From NCBI GenBank assembly GCA_964458275.1, contig CAYWIE010000050.1:1-19136 (forward strand): DNA of 19,136 nucleotides, read 5' to 3'. The notes beneath the pieces were generated by a model. The model worked only from the letters and a program-made list of their open reading frames with translations. It ran no database searches and was not told the origin of the DNA. Of the stretch, positions 15,387-19,136 are shown in pieces (the stretch's first letter is position 1; each line of letters begins with the position of its first letter). The position numbers were made by a program, and so were the translations under genes. The stretch is from HGM04593 sp964458275. Its GTDB lineage: Bacteria; Bacteroidota; Bacteroidia; Bacteroidales; Bacteroidaceae.

Positions 15387-18347
15387 ATGAAGATAAGACT
15401 AAATAAAGTACAAAAAGAATTAAATTTAGGACTTTCGACGATAGTCGAATTTCTGCAAAAACATAACTTCGAAATAGAAGAAAACCCCAATGCGGTTGTA
15501 CCCGAAGAGGGATACAATCTGCTCATCAAGGAATTCAGTACCGATAAGAATCTTCGCATTCAGTCGGACAAATTCACCCAAGAGCGCCAGAACAAGGAAA
15601 AGACAAAAGCTGCATCTTCTGATACCACCCGTCAGCAGACAAAACCTGTTGCCGAGGAGAAACCTGCTCCTAAAATAATCGAGCAGCCCAAGACCGAAGT
15701 GACGAGAACAGAGGAAAAAGAGAACGAAAAGACCAGCAGTCCCGCAATCGGCATAAAAGTAGTCAGCCGCATAGATCTTGATGCTCTGGGACAGCGTGGA
15801 GGTCATTCATCTGCTCCCAAAAAAGAAAAACCGCAGCCTAAAAACGAAGAAAAGAATACAGCAGAAGTTGTAGAGAAACAGGTTGCCGAAGCCCCCGTCC
15901 GTCCGGTAGAAAAGAAAGAGCAACCTCAAGAAAAAGCCGTGCCATCAAAAGAGCCTCAAAAAGAGAATCTCCAAAATGAAGAGCCCAAGAAAGAGGAACC
16001 GGTAAAAAAAGAAGCGGCACAGGCTGCCCCCACTCTGACACAAGTGGACGAGGTGCGTCCTAAATTGAATATCATTGGACACATCGACCTCTCTTCAATC
16101 AACCAGTCTACACGTCCTCGCAAGAAAAGCAAAGAGGAAAAGCGCAAGGAGCGCGAGGAGAAAGACAAACAACGCGAAGAACAGCGCAAGCAGGCAAGAG
16201 AGAACTCCGGTAAGCCACACAGCGGAGAGAATGCCGACAAGGGCGAGAAGAAGAAGAAACGTGCACGTATCGGCGGTCAGCGTGTAAACATTGATGCTGC
16301 AATACAAAGCAACAACAGCCAGCCTTCACGCGAACAGCAAGGCAATAATTGGGGCGACAACAGAAATCAAAGCAACAAGGACAACGCATCCAAAGGCAGC
16401 CGCAAGGATCGTGATCGCCAGCACAAACGCTACGACAAGAGCGAGGTAAACGACGAGGACGTATCAAAGCAGATAAAAGAGACACTCGAACGTCTCACCA
16501 ACCGCGGTAAAGGCAAAGCAGCCAAATACCGCAAAGAGAAGCGCGAATTGGCGGCCGAGCGTCAGCAGATGCAGGAAAACAGCGAAATGGAACAGAGCAA
16601 GGTGCTTAAAATCACCGAGTTCGTAACAGCAAACGAGCTTGCAAGCATGATGAGCATCTCGGTTACACAAGTCATCGCCACCTGCATGAGCATCGGTATA
16701 ATGGTATCAATCAACCAGCGTCTCGATGCAGAGACAATAAACCTTGTAGCCGAAGAATTCGGATTCACAACCGAATATGTAAGCGCCGAGGTATCACATG
16801 CAATTGCAGAGGAGACCGACGACGAAGAAAGCCTTGTACCCCGCGCCCCCATCATCACAGTCATGGGCCACGTAGACCACGGAAAAACTTCATTGCTTGA
16901 CTATATACGCAAATCAAACGTAATTGCGGGTGAAGCAGGAGGTATTACCCAGCACATCGGTGCCTACAACGTGAAGATGGAGAACGGCAAGCGCATAACA
17001 TTCCTCGACACCCCCGGTCACGAAGCATTTACAGCCATGCGTGCCCGCGGAGCGAAGATAACCGACATTGCCATCATCATCATCGCTGCCGACGACAGCG
17101 TGATGCCTCAGACAAAAGAGGCCATCAACCACGCAATGGCAGCAGGTGTACCCATTGTCTTTGCAATCAACAAGGTCGACAAGCCCAGCGCCGATCCCAA
17201 CCGCATCAAGGAGGAACTTGCCAATATGAACCTGCTTGTTGAAGATTGGGGAGGAAAGTACCAGTCTCAGGACATATCTGCAAAGAAAGGTCTCGGGGTG
17301 CCCGAACTTATGGAAAAGGTACTTCTCGAAGCGGAGTTGCTCGAACTCAAGGCAAACCCCGACCGCAAGGCAGTCGGTTCAGTCATAGAGTCAACCCTTG
17401 ACAAAGGACGCGGATATGTTGCAACCGTACTTGTACAGAACGGAACACTGAAAGTGGGAGACATCGTTGTGGCAGGCACACAATGGGGTAAGGTAAAAGC
17501 CATCTTCAACGAGCGTAACCAGCGCATCAAGGAGGTACACCCCGCAGAGCCCGCTCTGATTCTCGGACTCAACGGCGCCCCCGCAGCAGGCGACACTTTC
17601 AACATTGTAGAGAGCGAGCGTGAGGCACGCGAAATAACCGGAAAACGCGAGCAACTGCAACGCGAGCAGGGACTTCGCACACAAAAAATGCTTACCCTCG
17701 ACGAAGTGGGACGCCGCATAGCACTCGGAAACTTCCAGACACTCAACATCATTGTCAAGGGCGACGTGGACGGCTCAATCGAGGCACTCAGCGACTCGCT
17801 TATAAAACTCTCCACCGAGTCAATTCAGGTGAACGTGATACACAAGGCAGTAGGTCAGATTTCAGAGTCTGACGTAAGCCTTGCAGCAGCATCAGATGCC
17901 ATCATCGTAGGCTTCCAGGTGCGTCCTTCGGTAACAGCACGCAAACTCGCAGAACAGGACGGAGTGGATATACGACTCTACTCTATCATCTACGATGCCA
18001 TCGAGGAGGTAAAGGCTGCGATGGAAGGCATGCTCGCTCCCGTACTCAAAGAGGAGGTTACTGCAACAATCGAAGTACGCGAAACATTCCACATCAGCAA
18101 GGTTGGAACAGTTGCAGGCTGTCTTGTACGCGAAGGAAAGGTGAAACGTACCGACCGTGCCCGCCTCATCCGCGATGGAATTGTAATCTTTACAGGAAGT
18201 CTTGCAGCGCTCAAACGTTTCAAGGAAGACGTAAAAGAGGTGAATGTCAACTACGAATGTGGTATCAGTCTCAACGGTAACGACGACATCAAGGTAGGAG
18301 ACATAATAGAAACTTTCGTGGAAATAGAAGTGAAACAGAAATTGTAA
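15387..18347 (+). CDS. infB: Translation initiation factor IF-2
   Basis: The 986-residue protein delivers fMet-tRNA to the ribosome with GTP. It opens with an IF2N-type domain (MKIRLNKVQKELNLGLSTIVEFL). A very long Lys/Glu/Pro/Gln-rich linker (about 50-390) follows, then a second IF2N-like domain (about 405-450, ITEFVTANELASMM). The GTPase domain has G1 GHVDHGKT (494-501), G2 GGITQHIG, G3 DTPGHEAF, G4 NKVD and G5 SAK. Two beta-barrel domains and an alpha/beta domain then complete the canonical core. The linker holds two related segments, SRIDLDALGQRGG and GHIDLSSINQSTR, each followed by a basic run, an apparent internal duplication. The ATG follows the 106-nt nusA-infB spacer with its inverted repeat; the next gene starts 3 nt after the stop. 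Confidence 0.97.
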   Translation: MKIRLNKVQKELNLGLSTIVEFLQKHNFEIEENPNAVVPEEGYNLLIKEFSTDKNLRIQSDKFTQERQNKEKTKAASSDTTRQQTKPVAEEKPAPKIIEQPKTEVTRTEEKENEKTSSPAIGIKVVSRIDLDALGQRGGHSSAPKKEKPQPKNEEKNTAEVVEKQVAEAPVRPVEKKEQPQEKAVPSKEPQKENLQNEEPKKEEPVKKEAAQAAPTLTQVDEVRPKLNIIGHIDLSSINQSTRPRKKSKEEKRKEREEKDKQREEQRKQARENSGKPHSGENADKGEKKKKRARIGGQRVNIDAAIQSNNSQPSREQQGNNWGDNRNQSNKDNASKGSRKDRDRQHKRYDKSEVNDEDVSKQIKETLERLTNRGKGKAAKYRKEKRELAAERQQMQENSEMEQSKVLKITEFVTANELASMMSISVTQVIATCMSIGIMVSINQRLDAETINLVAEEFGFTTEYVSAEVSHAIAEETDDEESLVPRAPIITVMGHVDHGKTSLLDYIRKSNVIAGEAGGITQHIGAYNVKMENGKRITFLDTPGHEAFTAMRARGAKITDIAIIIIAADDSVMPQTKEAINHAMAAGVPIVFAINKVDKPSADPNRIKEELANMNLLVEDWGGKYQSQDISAKKGLGVPELMEKVLLEAELLELKANPDRKAVGSVIESTLDKGRGYVATVLVQNGTLKVGDIVVAGTQWGKVKAIFNERNQRIKEVHPAEPALILGLNGAPAAGDTFNIVESEREAREITGKREQLQREQGLRTQKMLTLDEVGRRIALGNFQTLNIIVKGDVDGSIEALSDSLIKLSTESIQVNVIHKAVGQISESDVSLAAASDAIIVGFQVRPSVTARKLAEQDGVDIRLYSIIYDAIEEVKAAMEGMLAPVLKEEVTATIEVRETFHISKVGTVAGCLVREGKVKRTDRARLIRDGIVIFTGSLAALKRFKEDVKEVNVNYECGISLNGNDDIKVGDIIETFVEIEVKQKL

Positions 18348-18350
18348 TAG

Positions 18351-18848
18351 ATGAACACTTTAGACTTGATTTTCCTGATAGTATTGGTAATAGGCTTTGC
18401 CATAGGATGCTACAAAGGAATAGTCGAACAACTGACACTTGGAGCAGGAATTGTAATAGGCCTGCTCCAAGCTATATTGTTCTACTCTGTTGTAGGTGAG
18501 AAACTGCATGCATGGACAGATTGGCAGCCGTGGATATGCTGTATCGTCGGATTTGTCTCCATTTTGGCCATCATAGTTATGCTTTTCAAATTATTGGCAT
18601 CGCTGATTAGATGGCTATTCAAACTTGTGCTTTTAGGTACTATTGATCGAATACTTGGAGGAGCATTAACCGCATTGATAACAACATTCCTTTTTGTAGG
18701 AGTAGTTACAGCAATAAACAGTATAGACAACGAAAACAAGCTGTTCGGCAGAACAGCACAAGAGAATTCTATGTTATATAAACCCATGCGAGAATTCTCA
18801 ATGTCATTTCTTGACGAGGTGAAAAAAGAGGTGAAAGAAATTAAATGA
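18351..18848 (+). CDS. CvpA family inner-membrane protein
   Basis: The 165-residue protein has four hydrophobic segments (about 3-20, 28-47, 60-85, 95-122) and a charged C-terminal tail (EVKKEVKEIK). This is the layout of CvpA, named from colicin V production in E. coli, with a poorly defined role in envelope function. The N-terminus NTLDLIFLIVLVIGFAIGCYKGIVEQL fits the family pattern (D near position 5, then G.xxGxxxG..). It begins 3 nt after infB and its stop overlaps the next start (ATGA), so it belongs to the same operon. The conserved placement between infB and suf genes in Bacteroidales supports the call. Confidence 0.85.
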   Translation: MNTLDLIFLIVLVIGFAIGCYKGIVEQLTLGAGIVIGLLQAILFYSVVGEKLHAWTDWQPWICCIVGFVSILAIIVMLFKLLASLIRWLFKLVLLGTIDRILGGALTALITTFLFVGVVTAINSIDNENKLFGRTAQENSMLYKPMREFSMSFLDEVKKEVKEIK

Positions 18849-19136
18849 AAAAAGGTAACAACATATTCAAGAAGATTGTCGATAAGGCCTATGAATATGG
18901 CTTTGTCAGCAATGTAAATACAGAAATCATAGAAAAAGGACTCAACGAAGATGTTGTCAGACTAATTTCGGCAAAGAAAAAAGAACCTGAATGGCTTCTT
19001 GAGTTCCGTTTGCAGGCATACAGATATTGGCTCACATTGGAAATGCCCGATTGGGCACATCTGAATATACCGCCAATAGACTATCAGACAATATCATATT
19101 ATGCCGACCCGCTGAAAAAGAAGAAGAAAAACGACG
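18845..19136 (+). CDS. sufB: Fe-S cluster assembly scaffold SufB, N-terminal part (cut by window end)
   Basis: The first 97 residues are visible; the rest lies outside the window. The segments GLNEDVVRLISAKKKEP, EWLLEFRLQAYRYW and DWAHLNIPPIDYQTISYY are characteristic of the SufB N-terminus. SufB is the scaffold of the SufBCD complex that builds Fe-S clusters in the cytoplasm. The ATG at 18845 overlaps the CvpA stop as ATGA, implying coupled translation. sufC, sufD and sufS are expected beyond the edge. The catalytic C-terminal part cannot be judged here. Confidence 0.93.
   Translation, partial: MKKGNNIFKKIVDKAYEYGFVSNVNTEIIEKGLNEDVVRLISAKKKEPEWLLEFRLQAYRYWLTLEMPDWAHLNIPPIDYQTISYYADPLKKKKKND

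Noticed and set aside
1..19136. CRISPR arrays, tRNA/rRNA genes, insertion sequences, phage or defence modules
   Set aside because: I found no regularly spaced repeats, no tRNA cloverleaf or rRNA sequence, and no transposase, integrase or defence-gene motif in any convincing frame.

Overview
The window looks like chromosomal DNA of a Bacteroidota member, most likely a gut-type Bacteroidales (Bacteroides/Prevotella relatives). The reasons are promoters of the TTTG-n19-TAnnTTTG type, the gene order lon-tgt-LptF/G permease and rimP-nusA-infB-cvpA-sufB, an IF-2 with a very long charged N-terminus, a Tgt without its zinc cysteines, and a secreted M60-like peptidase ending in a Prevotella/Bacteroides-style C-terminal sorting motif. 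I cannot assign genus or species from sequence reading alone.

Layout. Positions 1-12950 are all on the minus strand. Reading in the direction of transcription: lon (12950-10479), tgt (overlaps lon by 11 nt, GTG start), an LptF/LptG-type permease, a DEAD-box RNA helicase and a secreted GH2 glycosidase (9 nt after the helicase). These five are packed tightly enough to be one transcription unit, and it ends at a strong hairpin (4945-4975). Next comes a separately promoted, very large secreted M60-like (mucinase-type) metallopeptidase. It is interrupted by a one-nucleotide frameshift near 1759-1777, so it appears as a 1032-residue catalytic part (1759-4857) and a 483-residue C-terminal part carrying the sorting motif (257-1708). 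A hairpin terminator (212-250) closes it. The first ~200 nt hold only an unrecognised open frame that runs off the edge.

A 574-bp gene-free region (12951-13524) divides the two halves and carries divergent promoters. To its right, on the plus strand, lies the translation/transcription operon rimP-nusA-infB, followed without break by a CvpA-family membrane protein and the start of sufB (cut by the window end). A GC-rich hairpin with a run of six T lies about 15 nt after the predicted rimP start point, before any gene, so the whole operon sits behind a candidate attenuator. A long near-perfect inverted repeat occupies the nusA-infB spacer.

How the genes fit together: most of the window is housekeeping (protein quality control, tRNA queuosine modification, LPS export, RNA remodelling, ribosome maturation, transcription elongation, translation initiation, Fe-S assembly). 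The accessory part is the GH2 plus M60 pair, both with signal peptides, plausibly acting on host or dietary glycoconjugates. I found no convincing wholly new system. The most interesting signals are regulatory (leader terminator before rimP-nusA, the nusA-infB inverted repeat, the palindrome at the M60 promoter) and evolutionary (the M60 frameshift, the zinc-less Tgt, a glycosidase appended to a housekeeping operon).
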